A stretch of 64,000 nucleotides of DNA from Halalkalibacter urbisdiaboli (GCF_002156385.1 NZ_MVJM01000001.1:762861-826860), one strand, 5' to 3'; shown: positions 16,663 through 24,671, numbered from the stretch's first letter. Notes: generated from the sequence alone by a model not told the origin. Made by a program: numbers and translations.

Positions 16663-17400
16663 TTACTCCTGTTCGCTCTTAGCATTGTTTTCAGGTTTAG
16701 CCTCTTCTTTTTTAGGCTTGTTCTCCTCTTTTGTAGCCTGTTCTTCATCTTCTTCAAGAGCTTCCTCCACCCCATCGTCTTCTACTTGGTCGCGCCCGAT
16801 ATTAGATTTTAATAATCGTATTTGGTCTGCATAGTTTTGACGGTGAATAAAAGGCTGTGCCTGTTCAATTGACATTTCAAGTTGAACCCCTTTAAACTCT
16901 CCCCCTGAGCTAGCGACTCTTGCCACGAGGACGTCTTTCATAAAGAGAGAGGTATTCGGTTTTCCTTCAAAGTTCTCTGATACGATAATATCGACTCTAT
17001 CCATTGCTTCAAGCTGTTGATCAAACACCACATTCTCTCCTGCCATTACTGTCACTAAACGATGCTCTTCATCCTGCAGCTGTGCATAATCCTTTAGCAT
17101 GTTTTTCGTAATCAAATCACCTTTTGAAAGAGGAACAATTGAAACCTGGTTTTGAAGGTCTTGATAATCAACAATATGAGAATCTGTCACAAATCGATTT
17201 GGAATACTCATGATCGTTACATCATCAGGTGTAATCAAGGCTCTAGAGTATACCTCCTTACTTGCAACAAAAACGTCCGTCATTCCCCCTAACTCCGAAT
17301 TAATAGCTTTCACTTTTTGCAAAAATACAAATCCGGCCACTACCGCTAATAAAAAGGCTAGTATTAAAAAAATGATGGCTCTTCGTTTTGATTCAAGCAT
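16663..17400 (-). CDS. cpaB: CpaB/RcpC-like pilus assembly protein with SAF domain
   Basis: 245 residues. One N-terminal membrane helix (AIIFLILAFLLAVVAGFVFL), then an SAF domain (VFVASKEVYSRALITPDDV) and a CpaB-type domain (VTVMAGENVVFDQQLEAMDRVDII), then a highly acidic and lysine-rich tail after residue 205. In Gram-negative Tad systems RcpC/CpaB works with the outer-membrane secretin; no secretin is expected here, so its role may be periplasmic or cell-wall related. First gene of the operon, with GGAGAGG before the ATG and a strong promoter upstream. Confidence 0.82.
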   Translation of the reverse strand: MLESKRRAIIFLILAFLLAVVAGFVFLQKVKAINSELGGMTDVFVASKEVYSRALITPDDVTIMSIPNRFVTDSHIVDYQDLQNQVSIVPLSKGDLITKNMLKDYAQLQDEEHRLVTVMAGENVVFDQQLEAMDRVDIIVSENFEGKPNTSLFMKDVLVARVASSGGEFKGVQLEMSIEQAQPFIHRQNYADQIRLLKSNIGRDQVEDDGVEEALEEDEEQATKEENKPKKEEAKPENNAKSEQE

Positions 17401-17471
17401 GCATGGCCCTCTCCTTTTAAAAAACTACAACAATATGAATCGGTTTATATATATATAATAGATTCTCAATT

Positions 17472-17499
17472 ATTTTATAAAATTACAAATAACTGTCAA
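17472..17499 (-). promoter_or_regulatory. Sigma-A promoter of the Tad operon
   Basis: On the minus strand TTGACA (17494-17499) is followed after 16 bases by TAAAAT (17472-17477). It lies 72 bases before the cpaB start. The exact -35 consensus makes this the best candidate promoter for the 12.5-kb operon. Confidence 0.65.
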
Positions 17500-17602
17500 A
17501 CACTTCCTAATTTTATGTAAGCGTCTTACTTACTTTTCCATATTTAAAAAGGTCTAGTGTCCAGTGAAGATAGTCACAGGTCTTGGAATCCTACTATTAA
17601 AC

Positions 17603-17636
17603 GAGCAAGCAGTTGACTATTTTCAACTGCTTGCTC
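17603..17636. other. Perfect 14-bp hairpin in the cpaB-hit gap
   Basis: GAGCAAGCAGTTGA pairs exactly with TCAACTGCTTGCTC around CTATTT. There is no U-run on either side, so it is not a standard terminator. The 629-base gap 17401-18029 otherwise holds the Tad promoter, the hit promoter and AT-rich sequence in which I see no gene; a small RNA or the edge of the inserted Tad block is possible. Confidence 0.5.
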
Positions 17637-17966
17637 ATAAAGGTAATATTTTCAAGGTGTTTTCACCCCTTATTCTTCTAAAAACTCATAAATTGTCTCC
17701 TTTTTTTCTCTCTATCAATTTGTAAGCGTATAAAAATTAGGTCTTTTCTATCTTTTTTAAAATAGGACATTGATTTTTCATTTAACCTTATCAATTTAGG
17801 ACTTTCGACAATTTTCTTCATTCATTCCTAGTTCATTTATAATATTTGCAGAACAGTCAACCTCTAAATTCGACTTTCTTTGCGATTTAAAATTTACGAC
17901 TTATTGTAGAACGAGTAAGACAATCGTCATCGTCTTTTCTTTCCTTCTGACATTGTCCATAGGAAC

Positions 17967-17996
17967 TTGCATCCATCTAAATCACTCGTATATAGT
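17967..17996 (+). promoter_or_regulatory. Possible sigma-A promoter of hit
   Basis: TTGCAT and TATAGT are separated by 18 bases; the -10 box ends 33 bases before the hit start codon. A GGGTGAT ribosome-binding site follows. Confidence 0.45.
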
Positions 17997-18029
17997 AGAA
18001 AAAAGAACCATTTTTGAAAGGGTGATTCC

Positions 18030-18464
18030 ATGACACATGATGAAAACTGTATTTTTTGTAAAATTATTAATAACGACATTCCTGCTTCAAAAGTTTATGA
18101 GGATGAGCATGTTTTGGCTTTTTTAGATATTAGCCAAGTTACAAAAGGCCACACATTGGTCATTCCAAAAACTCACCAAGCTGATATTTTTGAACTAACT
18201 CCAGAAGTAGCAAAGCAGCTCTTCTCTGTTGTTCCTAAAATTGCAGCAGGGTTAAAAGCAGCTTACAAACCACTAGGCTTAAATATTGTTAACAATAATG
18301 GGGAAACGGCAGGACAAACCGTATTTCACTACCATCTACATCTAATTCCTCGGTACGGCAAAGGTGATGGCTATGGTGCTGTTTGGAAAGAGCATGGCTC
18401 TGAGTATACACAAGAAGACCTCAAATCGATAGCTGAAGCAATTTCTTCATTTATTCCAAGCTGA
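18030..18464 (+). CDS. hit: HIT family protein
   Basis: 144-residue histidine triad protein of the Hint group, which hydrolyses nucleotide phosphoramidates and similar conjugates. The triad HYHLHLIP is at residues 100-107 and the family start CIFCKIINNDIPASKVYED is complete, including two N-terminal Cys that can bind zinc. In B. subtilis hit is divergent from and adjacent to ecsA; here the Tad operon separates them. It ends in a palindromic terminator. Confidence 0.93.
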   Translation: MTHDENCIFCKIINNDIPASKVYEDEHVLAFLDISQVTKGHTLVIPKTHQADIFELTPEVAKQLFSVVPKIAAGLKAAYKPLGLNIVNNNGETAGQTVFHYHLHLIPRYGKGDGYGAVWKEHGSEYTQEDLKSIAEAISSFIPS

Positions 18465-18490
18465 ACGATGCATCGTTCAGCCCTTTTTGG
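18460..18490 (+). terminator. Terminator of hit
   Basis: A perfect palindrome GCTGAACGAT-GCATCGTTCAGC overlaps the hit stop codon and is followed by CCTTTTT. Confidence 0.8.
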
Positions 18491-18640
18491 TCAAGAATAG
18501 AGCTTTGAGTGTAAAATGGTATTGACTTGCAGTCATAGGTTTGTAATTGAGGAAAAAATATCTTAAAAAGCTGATCTTTTTAAATAAAATTATGATACGA
18601 TAATCGTATTCATAATAGAGATTGAAGGAGTGTAGAAGAG

Positions 18641-19717
18641 ATGGCACATGTCTATAATTTTAATGCTGGACCATCAGCCTTACCTAAGGAAGTACTTGAA
18701 AGAGCCCAAAAGGAATTAGTGAACTTTCAAAACACAGGAATGTCTGTGATGGAGCTAAGCCACCGCAGCAAAGCATACGAGGATGTACACAACGAGGCCA
18801 AAAGTTTATTAAAAGAGTTACTTACGATTCCTGATACATATGAAATTTTATTCCTACAGGGTGGAGCTAGTCTGCAATTTTCGATGATCCCGTTAAACTT
18901 CTTACAGGAAGGAAAGGTTGGGAATTACGTCCTTACTGGAGCTTGGTCTGAAAAGGCGATTAAAGAAGCAAAGTTAATTGGTCAAACAGCCATTTCTGCT
19001 TCTTCAAAAGAAAGTAATTATAAAACGATTCCAGCTCTCGATGAGCTAACCTATAATGAGCAAGACGCATATGTTCATATCACTTCAAACAATACGATTT
19101 TTGGTACACAATGGCATTCATTTCCTACTGTAAGTCATGCACCATTAATCGCTGATATGTCTAGTGATATCCTCTCTCGTCCTTTAGATGTGGAGAAATT
19201 TGGGTTAATTTATGCAGGGGCGCAAAAGAACCTTGGTCCTTCTGGTGTAACAGTTGCCATTATTCGAAAGGATTTATTGGAGACGAATGTGGACCATGTT
19301 CCTACCATGCTTCGCTACAAAACACATTCTGAAACGAATTCTTTATTTCATACACCACCGACATTCGCAATTTACATGTTAAGAAATGTGTTAAGTTGGG
19401 TAAAAGAACAGGGTGGAACAAGTACAATTGAAGCAAAAAATGCAGAAAAAGCGAAAATAATTTATGATGCCATTGATGAAAGTAATGGCTTCTACAGCGG
19501 GCATGCCCACAAGGATAGCCGTTCATTAATGAATGTAACCTTTAACCTTCCAACAGAAGAAGATAATAAACGTTTCTTAGCAAAGGCAAAAGAGCTCGGC
19601 TTTGTTGGTTTAAATGGTCACCGCTCTGTTGGAGGATGCCGTGCTTCTATTTATAACGCAGTACCACTAGAGGCTTGTGAAGCTTTGCGTGATTTTATGA
19701 TTTCTTTTAATAAGTAA
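18641..19717 (+). CDS. serC: Phosphoserine aminotransferase
   Basis: 358-residue PLP enzyme that converts 3-phosphohydroxypyruvate and glutamate to phosphoserine and 2-oxoglutarate in serine synthesis; it also serves pyridoxal synthesis in some bacteria. It starts with the invariant YNFNAGPSALP, and the PLP lysine is K196 in YAGAQKNLGPSG. The C-terminal GHRSVGGCRASIYNA is typical. Length and motifs fit the family exactly. A GGAG site lies ten bases before the ATG. serC lies in the same cluster as hpr and hit in B. subtilis. Confidence 0.95.
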   Translation: MAHVYNFNAGPSALPKEVLERAQKELVNFQNTGMSVMELSHRSKAYEDVHNEAKSLLKELLTIPDTYEILFLQGGASLQFSMIPLNFLQEGKVGNYVLTGAWSEKAIKEAKLIGQTAISASSKESNYKTIPALDELTYNEQDAYVHITSNNTIFGTQWHSFPTVSHAPLIADMSSDILSRPLDVEKFGLIYAGAQKNLGPSGVTVAIIRKDLLETNVDHVPTMLRYKTHSETNSLFHTPPTFAIYMLRNVLSWVKEQGGTSTIEAKNAEKAKIIYDAIDESNGFYSGHAHKDSRSLMNVTFNLPTEEDNKRFLAKAKELGFVGLNGHRSVGGCRASIYNAVPLEACEALRDFMISFNK

Positions 19718-19731
19718 TAGATGTTGCAGAG

Positions 19732-19751
19732 TAGGAGCTTTTTAGCTCCTA
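19732..19751. terminator. Weak terminator between serC and the facing gene
   Basis: TAGGAGCT pairs with AGCTCCTA around TTTT. No U-run follows on the plus strand, so its strength is doubtful. Confidence 0.4.
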
Positions 19752-19758
19752 TTCGCGA

Positions 19759-19953
19759 TTATCCCCCCAAAAAGAAAAGACTAATTGCACTTACACCACT
19801 AAAGAAAGCGATACTTAGCATGAGTATAACGCTTTTCTTCATTACTGTTTTATCTGCATCGTCCATTCCTTTGCGCATACGTAGTAGAATGTAAACCAAA
19901 CCATAAGTCGTAACTAAGCAAATAGACATGAGCAAAAGAATTAATGCATCCAT
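19759..19953 (-). CDS. Small two-helix membrane protein
   Basis: 64 residues with two hydrophobic helices (ILLLMSICLVTTYGLVYILL and VILMLSIAFFSGVSAISLFF) joined by a charged loop. I do not recognise a named family. The open frame reaches to 20076, but the ATG at 19953 has AGGAGGAG a few bases upstream and begins right at the first helix. It is divergent from ytxH. Confidence 0.65.
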   Translation of the reverse strand: MDALILLLMSICLVTTYGLVYILLRMRKGMDDADKTVMKKSVILMLSIAFFSGVSAISLFFLGG

Positions 19954-20029
19954 GGGACTCCTCCTTTTCATACAAACTATGTTGGATTGTTTTATAAAAT
20001 AACTAAAATTTTTTAAAGGTGGTTTTTTC

Positions 20030-20377
20030 GTGAAGATGAAATCAATTTTATATGGAATCGTAACCGGTGCAGCCATTGCCAGTATCTCTACCCTTCTTAC
20101 GGCGCCTACTTCTGGAAAAGAGCTTCAGCTAGAATGTAAGAAAAAAATCAAGTCCTATCGTCATACGGTTCAACAAATCTCTAATGATACGATAAAACTG
20201 ACAGAACAAGTAAAAAACACGACAAAAGTCGGTGTTAATAGTGTTAAAGAACTACAAATTGAATTAAAGGATTCAATAGAGGATTGGAAAAGGGATGTAA
20301 ATCCAAGTATTAACCAACTAAAAGAAGATATCAATTCTTTACAACAAAATGTTAAAAACCTAAAGCAGCTGTCATAA
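20030..20377 (+). CDS. YtxH-like (YhaH) protein
   Basis: 115 residues. The N-terminus ILYGIVTGAAIASISTLLTAPTSGKE is the glycine/alanine membrane segment followed by the APxSGK motif of the YtxH family; the rest is a long, charged coiled coil. These small proteins are often stress or sporulation induced and of unknown mechanism. The start is GTG at 20030 with AAAGGTGG seven bases before it. In B. subtilis yhaH occupies the equivalent spot between hit and hpr. Confidence 0.8.
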   Translation: MKMKSILYGIVTGAAIASISTLLTAPTSGKELQLECKKKIKSYRHTVQQISNDTIKLTEQVKNTTKVGVNSVKELQIELKDSIEDWKRDVNPSINQLKEDINSLQQNVKNLKQLS

Positions 20378-20393
20378 TTGCTGCTTTTTTCTT
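20362..20393 (+). terminator. Terminator of the ytxH-like gene
   Basis: AAAGCAGC pairs with GCTGCTTT, followed by TTTTCTTTT; the stem overlaps the stop codon. Confidence 0.85.
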
Positions 20394-20461
20394 TTATCTT
20401 TCCAAAAAAATTTTCAAAAACTTTCAAAAAAATATTTTTTTCTTCCTTTTTTTGATATTTA

Positions 20462-20489
20462 TTGTCATAATGTAGACAAGAATTATATT
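20462..20489 (+). promoter_or_regulatory. Sigma-A promoter of hpr
   Basis: TTGTCA (20462-20467) and TATATT (20484-20489) are 16 bases apart, 58 bases upstream of the hpr start. Confidence 0.55.
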
Positions 20490-20546
20490 CAATGATAGTA
20501 AAAAAATAATAATAGTTTGAAATTCTTTCTGAACGGGAGGAGTACG

Positions 20547-21131
20547 ATGAATCAGCATACCCCTAATTCTTTAAAACAATCAGTTATTTTCAGTCATAAA
20601 GTCGCTCAACTCAGTAAGGCATTGTGGAAATCGGTCGAAAAGGACTGGCAAACATGGATTAAACCTTTTGACCTAAATATTAATGAGCATCATATTTTAT
20701 GGATTGCCTATCATTTAGACGGTGCTTCAATTTCAGATATTGCTAATTTTGGTGTTATGCATGTATCAACCGCTTTCAATTTTTCGAAAAAACTTGAAGA
20801 TCGTGGTTATTTAACGTTTTCAAAAAAAGAAAATGACAAACGGAATACGTATGTTTGTTTAACAGAAGAAGGAAGAATTCTCTTATTAAAAACATTAGAG
20901 TCTTATGAACCTATGACCCATAGCGTTTATGGTGGTGCACTGCCAATCAAAGATTTGTATGGTAAATTCCCCGAATTCTCAGAAATTATTAGTATTTTGC
21001 GTCACATTTATGGTCCAGACTTTATTGATATGTTTGAAAAGTCATTAGACAAATTGGACGAAGATTTCGTCGAGGAGAATGGTCGTCTCCAATTGAAAGA
21101 CATTCCAGATATTGAAGTAAAAACTTCATAA
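20547..21131 (+). CDS. hpr: Transition-state regulator Hpr (ScoC)
   Basis: 194-residue MarR-family DNA-binding protein. In B. subtilis Hpr/ScoC represses extracellular protease genes, sporulation and peptide transport genes during the transition phase. The winged helix is visible from about [20 protein letters not shown] through [20 protein letters not shown] and [12 protein letters not shown]. The open frame extends ten codons upstream, but the ATG at 20547 with GGGAGGAG just before it fits the known start. It has its own promoter and terminator. Confidence 0.92.
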   Translation: MNQHTPNSLKQSVIFSHKVAQLSKALWKSVEKDWQTWIKPFDLNINEHHILWIAYHLDGASISDIANFGVMHVSTAFNFSKKLEDRGYLTFSKKENDKRNTYVCLTEEGRILLLKTLESYEPMTHSVYGGALPIKDLYGKFPEFSEIISILRHIYGPDFIDMFEKSLDKLDEDFVEENGRLQLKDIPDIEVKTS

Positions 21132-21138
21132 ATGTAAT

Positions 21139-21193
21139 AAACGAGATATATAGCACGGGTATAAGTACCCTTGTTATACGTCTCGTTTTTTTT
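21139..21193 (+). terminator. Terminator of hpr
   Basis: AAACGAGA pairs with TCTCGTTT over an inner GGGTA/TACCC stem and runs into TTTTTTTT. Confidence 0.8.
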
Positions 21194-21308
21194 ATATTGG
21201 AAACCACTTAATAAATTTTATTTTCTAAATCATTCGACTTTTTCAGAAGATATTGATTTCTGACCAAAAAGGGAGTAGATTATTCAAGTAGATTGAGGAG
21301 GTGCAACA

Positions 21309-21860
21309 ATGAACTGCTGGAAAACCATTAATATTTCTCGTGATTATGGCACGTTGCGCCTAATCATGTTTTCAGGCTGCACAATGTTATTTTCATTTTT
21401 ACTTTATTATTTAGTTATTAGTACGTTTGTTCATACTACAGCATATTCCATAAAAATTAGTTTTAGTTTATTTATAGCTGGTATTCTAGCAATCATTATT
21501 ATTCATAAATGTTTACATTGTCTTCCTATTTGGGTTAGCGGAAGAAAAGGTACACTTACATGGAAATGGATGTACGGATTTCCTGTCATGACGTTATCGC
21601 TTTGTACACCATTAACAAAAAAATTATACGTCATTTCATTACTAATGCCAGTTATCGTCATAACAAGCTGCACATCTTTAGCTTCGATTGCGTTCCCTAC
21701 CTATTTACCACTTTTTTCTATTTTAGCGGCGGTTAATTTTGGATTGTGCTTTTATGATTTTATCTATGTTTCCTATATACTGAAAGCCCCTAGACAAAGT
21801 TATGTAACTAATCATTCTGAAGGGGTTCACATTCTAGTTAAACAACAAATCATACACTAA
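21309..21860 (+). CDS. DUF3267-like membrane protein with altered metal motif
   Basis: 183 residues with four to five hydrophobic helices. The motif IIHKCLHCLPIW corresponds to the HExxH-like region of DUF3267 putative zincin proteins, but Lys stands where the catalytic Glu would be, so it is probably not an active protease. A DUF3267-like gene beside hpr is, as I recall, common in alkaliphilic Bacillus. GAGGAGGTG lies just before the ATG. Family assignment is moderate. Confidence 0.65.
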   Translation: MNCWKTINISRDYGTLRLIMFSGCTMLFSFLLYYLVISTFVHTTAYSIKISFSLFIAGILAIIIIHKCLHCLPIWVSGRKGTLTWKWMYGFPVMTLSLCTPLTKKLYVISLLMPVIVITSCTSLASIAFPTYLPLFSILAAVNFGLCFYDFIYVSYILKAPRQSYVTNHSEGVHILVKQQIIH

Positions 21861-21861
21861 G

Positions 21862-21895
21862 AAAGCCAAAAAGGAAAAGTCCCCTTTTTGGCTTT
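21862..21895. terminator. Bidirectional terminator between the DUF3267 gene and ypmS
   Basis: A 13-bp stem AAAGCCAAAAAGG / CCTTTTTGGCTTT with T-runs. It serves the plus-strand gene and the converging minus-strand gene. Confidence 0.85.
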
Positions 21896-21900
21896 TGCGA

Positions 21901-22485
21901 TTAATTAATCGTCATATCTAAGCTAATTTGATCATTTACTAAATCAAAGGAAGTTATTCGCAAAGTAATATCTTGTGAAATCGTCAGCGCTGTTACTTTT
22001 GCATGAACAAGCCTATCTGATGGATAAATCTCTACCCATTTGGGAAGTTCAATGAAATCCTTAATCAGTTGAAGAACACGTACTTCAGGTACCCTGATTC
22101 CACCAAGGGAAAAAGTGTCCATATGCAACAATAAATCCCCTTGAGCTGTGACGGTAGGAGAAAAATTTATTGTAACAGGGACCTCTTGGCCGAGCACTAA
22201 TAACGATGTTCTAAATTGAACATGTTCATCTGTCAATTCAACAATATAACGAAACGCATGGTTTTCTTTCTCAATTTGTTTTGCAATAAATTGATTTAGT
22301 TGTTGCTTCCCTGTCCTAATCTCAAATAAAGAGGCAGCTGGCTCCGTTCCAGTTTTCATCTCAAAATGAGAATCGTCTACCTCAGGAAAGTAACGCGCAA
22401 GCACGATACCTACCATAAGGATACAGATAAGAATCAACCCTGCTAAAACAAAAAAAGCTCCCTTCCATGACAGCTGCTTTTTCAT
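21901..22485 (-). CDS. YpmS family membrane-anchored protein (DUF2140)
   Basis: 194 residues. A basic start and one membrane helix (GAFFVLAGLILICILMVGIVLA) lead to an extracellular beta-rich domain with FSPTVTAQGDLLLHMDTFSLGGI and the C-terminal ISFDLVNDQISLDMTIN-like strands seen in YpmS proteins. Function is unknown. The ATG at 22485 (MKKQLSWKG) has GGAGTG eight bases upstream and is preferred to the open-frame start at 22509. Confidence 0.75.
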   Translation of the reverse strand: MKKQLSWKGAFFVLAGLILICILMVGIVLARYFPEVDDSHFEMKTGTEPAASLFEIRTGKQQLNQFIAKQIEKENHAFRYIVELTDEHVQFRTSLLVLGQEVPVTINFSPTVTAQGDLLLHMDTFSLGGIRVPEVRVLQLIKDFIELPKWVEIYPSDRLVHAKVTALTISQDITLRITSFDLVNDQISLDMTIN

Positions 22486-22660
22486 TTTACGTACACTCCA
22501 TCTAATCATTTACTATTATTGTACGTCTAATTGGGAAACAAAACAATTCATTTACATTTTTTTGCTAAATAACCTTAATAAAATCTTGCATTCTTCTATC
22601 TTTTTTAGAAAACTTTTGATAAAGTTTAGAGTAAGACTTTGCTAGACTGGAGGCAGATGG

Positions 22661-22840
22661 ATGGTCTTCTTTATTGTATTATTCGCTCTTGTTATACTGT
22701 TTGTCATCAATTCAATGACTGATGCCCTCTGTATTCGAAGGGAAATCCCATCAGAAAAGCAACCAAAACTATTTCGTACTATTAATATACTTATGACAAT
22801 TTTGTTAACCTCTACATATGTAAAAATCCTTTTTACATAA
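22661..22840 (+). CDS. Small membrane protein, 59 residues
   Basis: MVFFIVLFALVILFVINS begins a first helix; after a basic loop (CIRREIPSEKQPKLFR) a second helix (TINILMTILLTSTYVKIL) ends the protein. GGAGG lies seven bases before the ATG, and a strong terminator follows the stop, which supports a real gene. I know no family. It is too short for a standard 60-codon cut-off. Confidence 0.6.
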   Translation: MVFFIVLFALVILFVINSMTDALCIRREIPSEKQPKLFRTINILMTILLTSTYVKILFT

Positions 22841-22854
22841 CCGACAGACAGAAT

Positions 22855-22898
22855 GAAGAAAAGAGTGAGGCCACATCCTCACTCTTTTCTTCGTTATT
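22855..22898. terminator. Strong bidirectional terminator
   Basis: A perfect 16-bp stem (22855-22870 with 22877-22892) around CCACAT. It ends the 59-residue gene on the plus strand and the two YjcZ-type genes on the minus strand. Confidence 0.85.
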
Positions 22899-22985
22899 TT
22901 AATACGTCCAAGATGCACCGATGATGATTAGTAAAATAAACAACACAACAATTAACGCAAAGCTGCTACCGTATACGTGACTCAT
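22899..22985 (-). CDS. YjcZ-family sporulation-type microprotein
   Basis: 28 residues. The core FALIVVLFILLIIIGASW is the hallmark of the YjcZ family of tiny hydrophobic proteins found in spores and mother cells of Bacilli. AAGGAGG lies eight bases before the ATG. Its DNA is closely similar to the next copy upstream, suggesting a tandem duplication. Confidence 0.85.
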   Translation of the reverse strand: MSHVYGSSFALIVVLFILLIIIGASWTY

Positions 22986-23025
22986 GAGAAATTCCTCCTT
23001 ACATATAGTTAAGTTAATGAAAGGT

Positions 23026-23109
23026 TTATAGCCAAGCTGCACCTACAATAACTAATAGAATGAACAACACAACAATCAACGCAAAGCCGCCGTGATATGC
23101 ATGAGACAT
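23026..23109 (-). CDS. YjcZ-family sporulation-type microprotein
   Basis: 27 residues starting MSHAYHGGFALIVVLF, with the YjcZ hydrophobic core and a final W-L. The ribosome-binding site is AGAGGGGGTG. It is a tandem paralogue of the 28-residue gene 40 bases downstream. Confidence 0.85.
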   Translation of the reverse strand: MSHAYHGGFALIVVLFILLVIVGAAWL

Positions 23110-23321
23110 ATTGACACCCCCTCTTTGCTTTCTTACTTCATCCTATGCAGGTATAGCACAAGCGTACTAGGCGCTTTCACTAAATCCCGAAAAAAAGTTC
23201 CACCAATTCTTCTGCGCCGAAATTAGCGATTTTACCTTTTAAGTGGTATCTAATTCCAAAAAGCTTTTTATTCCGCTACTATTTATGGTATAGTAATCTC
23301 TGTGTAAAGTTTTCAAAAAAA

Positions 23322-23408
23322 GGATTTCAAGCAAAAGTGACTTTCTCACTGACTTCTTAGCTCATCCATTTTATGGACAAGCTAAATGCAGAGTCACCTT
23401 GAAAATCC
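23322..23408 (+). other. Structured 5' leader upstream of prsA
   Basis: GGATTT-CAAG and GTGAC at the left pair with GTCAC-CTTG and AAATCC at the right (23322-23341 with 23393-23408), enclosing a second stem TTAGCT...AGCTAA with an ATCCAT/ATGGA core. There is no U-run, so it is not a terminator. A TATAGT box at 23288-23293 could start a transcript carrying this leader of about 160 bases. It matches no riboswitch class I can recognise. Confidence 0.45.
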
Positions 23409-23465
23409 GGAACCGATTTGTTATCCTTTTGTCAACATTTTAGTAAAAATTGAGGAGTGTATGTA

Positions 23466-24380
23466 ATGAAAAGACGTTCATTTGCTGCTGTAGGAGTTGC
23501 ATGTTTGATTGCACTTACAGCTTGTAACAACGAAGACACGGCTAGTGATAACACAGCTGTTGTTGTCGTTGATGGGAAAGAAATTACTGAGTCAGAGCTC
23601 GTGGGAACTCTAAAAGATCGTTATGGTGATGATACGCTTAGAGAAATGATTCAGCGACAGCTTGTAATGGAAGCAAAAGATTCTGTAGAGCTTCCTCAAG
23701 AAGAGATTGACGAGGAAATCAATAAGTTAAAAACGCAATTTGTTCTTGAAACTGATGAAGAATTACTTAACCTTCTAGAATCACAATACAACATTGAAGT
23801 TGAATCGATTGAAGCTTTTGCTGAAGAATATATTATCCCGCAGCTTGTCATTCAAAAACTAGCTACAGCTAATGTAGATGTTACAGAAGAACAAAAACAA
23901 GCCTACTTTGAAGAGCATAGTGACGAATTTGGTGAGCAAGTTGAGGCCAGCCATATCTTAGTAGAAGATGAGGAAACAGCTAATGAAGTAGCTGAAAAAA
24001 TAAATGCAGGTGAAGACTTTGCTACCCTTGCGGAAGAGTACTCAAAAGATCCTGGTTCTGCAATGAGTGGCGGAAGCCTTGGATTCTTCGGAAAAGGAAG
24101 AATGGTAGCAGAATTTGAAGAAGCTGCATTCGCCTTAGAAATTGGTGAAGTAAGTGAGCCAGTGAAATCTGAACACGGTTACCATATTATTAAAGTGACA
24201 GATCGCAAAGAAACATATGAAGATTTCCAAGAAGATGTTGAAGAACGTTTAGTTCAAGAGCAATCGAAATCTAACACTGATGTCTTATCTGATTTGATGG
24301 ATAATGCAAAAATTGAGTTTAAAGATGACCGATATAAGGATATCCTCGATAACGCAGATCCTGCACCTGCTGTACAATAA
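23466..24380 (+). CDS. prsA: PrsA foldase lipoprotein (peptidyl-prolyl isomerase)
   Basis: 304-residue membrane-anchored chaperone that helps secreted proteins fold after Sec export. The signal peptide ends in a LTAC lipobox. An N-terminal SurA-like helical region precedes a parvulin domain (about 135-225) with [32 protein letters not shown] and [10 protein letters not shown]. The mature protein is strikingly acidic. The open frame includes a GTG at 23457 that lies inside the GAGGAGTG ribosome-binding site, so the ATG at 23466 is the start. It ends in a strong terminator and stands near yhaL and yhaM as in B. subtilis. Confidence 0.95.
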   Translation: MKRRSFAAVGVACLIALTACNNEDTASDNTAVVVVDGKEITESELVGTLKDRYGDDTLREMIQRQLVMEAKDSVELPQEEIDEEINKLKTQFVLETDEELLNLLESQYNIEVESIEAFAEEYIIPQLVIQKLATANVDVTEEQKQAYFEEHSDEFGEQVEASHILVEDEETANEVAEKINAGEDFATLAEEYSKDPGSAMSGGSLGFFGKGRMVAEFEEAAFALEIGEVSEPVKSEHGYHIIKVTDRKETYEDFQEDVEERLVQEQSKSNTDVLSDLMDNAKIEFKDDRYKDILDNADPAPAVQ

Positions 24381-24390
24381 GTATAACGTC

Positions 24391-24424
24391 AAAGACCGGT
24401 ATGGGTTCCATACCGGTCTTTATG
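24391..24424 (+). terminator. Terminator of prsA
   Basis: A perfect 14-bp stem (24391-24404 with 24408-24421) with a GTT loop. The U-run is short. Confidence 0.75.
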
Positions 24425-24524
24425 CTTATTTAAAAATATCCGCAAACGCCTAGAACAAAAGAAATAGCAATGAATAAGCTAACACTAGGTACGTACCTAT
24501 ATTAGCTTCGAAAGGATGATTTAC

Positions 24525-24623
24525 ATGTCAGGTAAGGTTATGACAACTCCTTTAACTAGCTTTACTCTTATCGTTGTATTGTTTATTTTATTAATTATTG
24601 TGGGAGCGGCTTATTTCTGCTAA
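24525..24623 (+). CDS. YjcZ-family sporulation-type microprotein
   Basis: 32 residues starting MSGKVMTTPLTSFTLIVV and ending AAYFC, with the LIVVLFILLIIVGAA core of the family. AAAGGATG lies seven bases upstream of the ATG. It is the third member in the window and sits between prsA and yhaL. Confidence 0.82.
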   Translation: MSGKVMTTPLTSFTLIVVLFILLIIVGAAYFC

Positions 24624-24632
24624 TAATGAAAT

Positions 24633-24671
24633 AAAGAAAAATCCTAAGTATCAGTCTTAGGATTTTTCTTT
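24633..24671. terminator. Bidirectional terminator
   Basis: A perfect 16-bp stem (24633-24648 with 24656-24671) ends the YjcZ-type gene and overlaps the last codons of yhaL on the other strand. Confidence 0.85.

Noticed and set aside
23457-23459. GTG as start of prsA
   Set aside because: It is part of the GAGGAGTG ribosome-binding site; ATG at 23466 is well placed.
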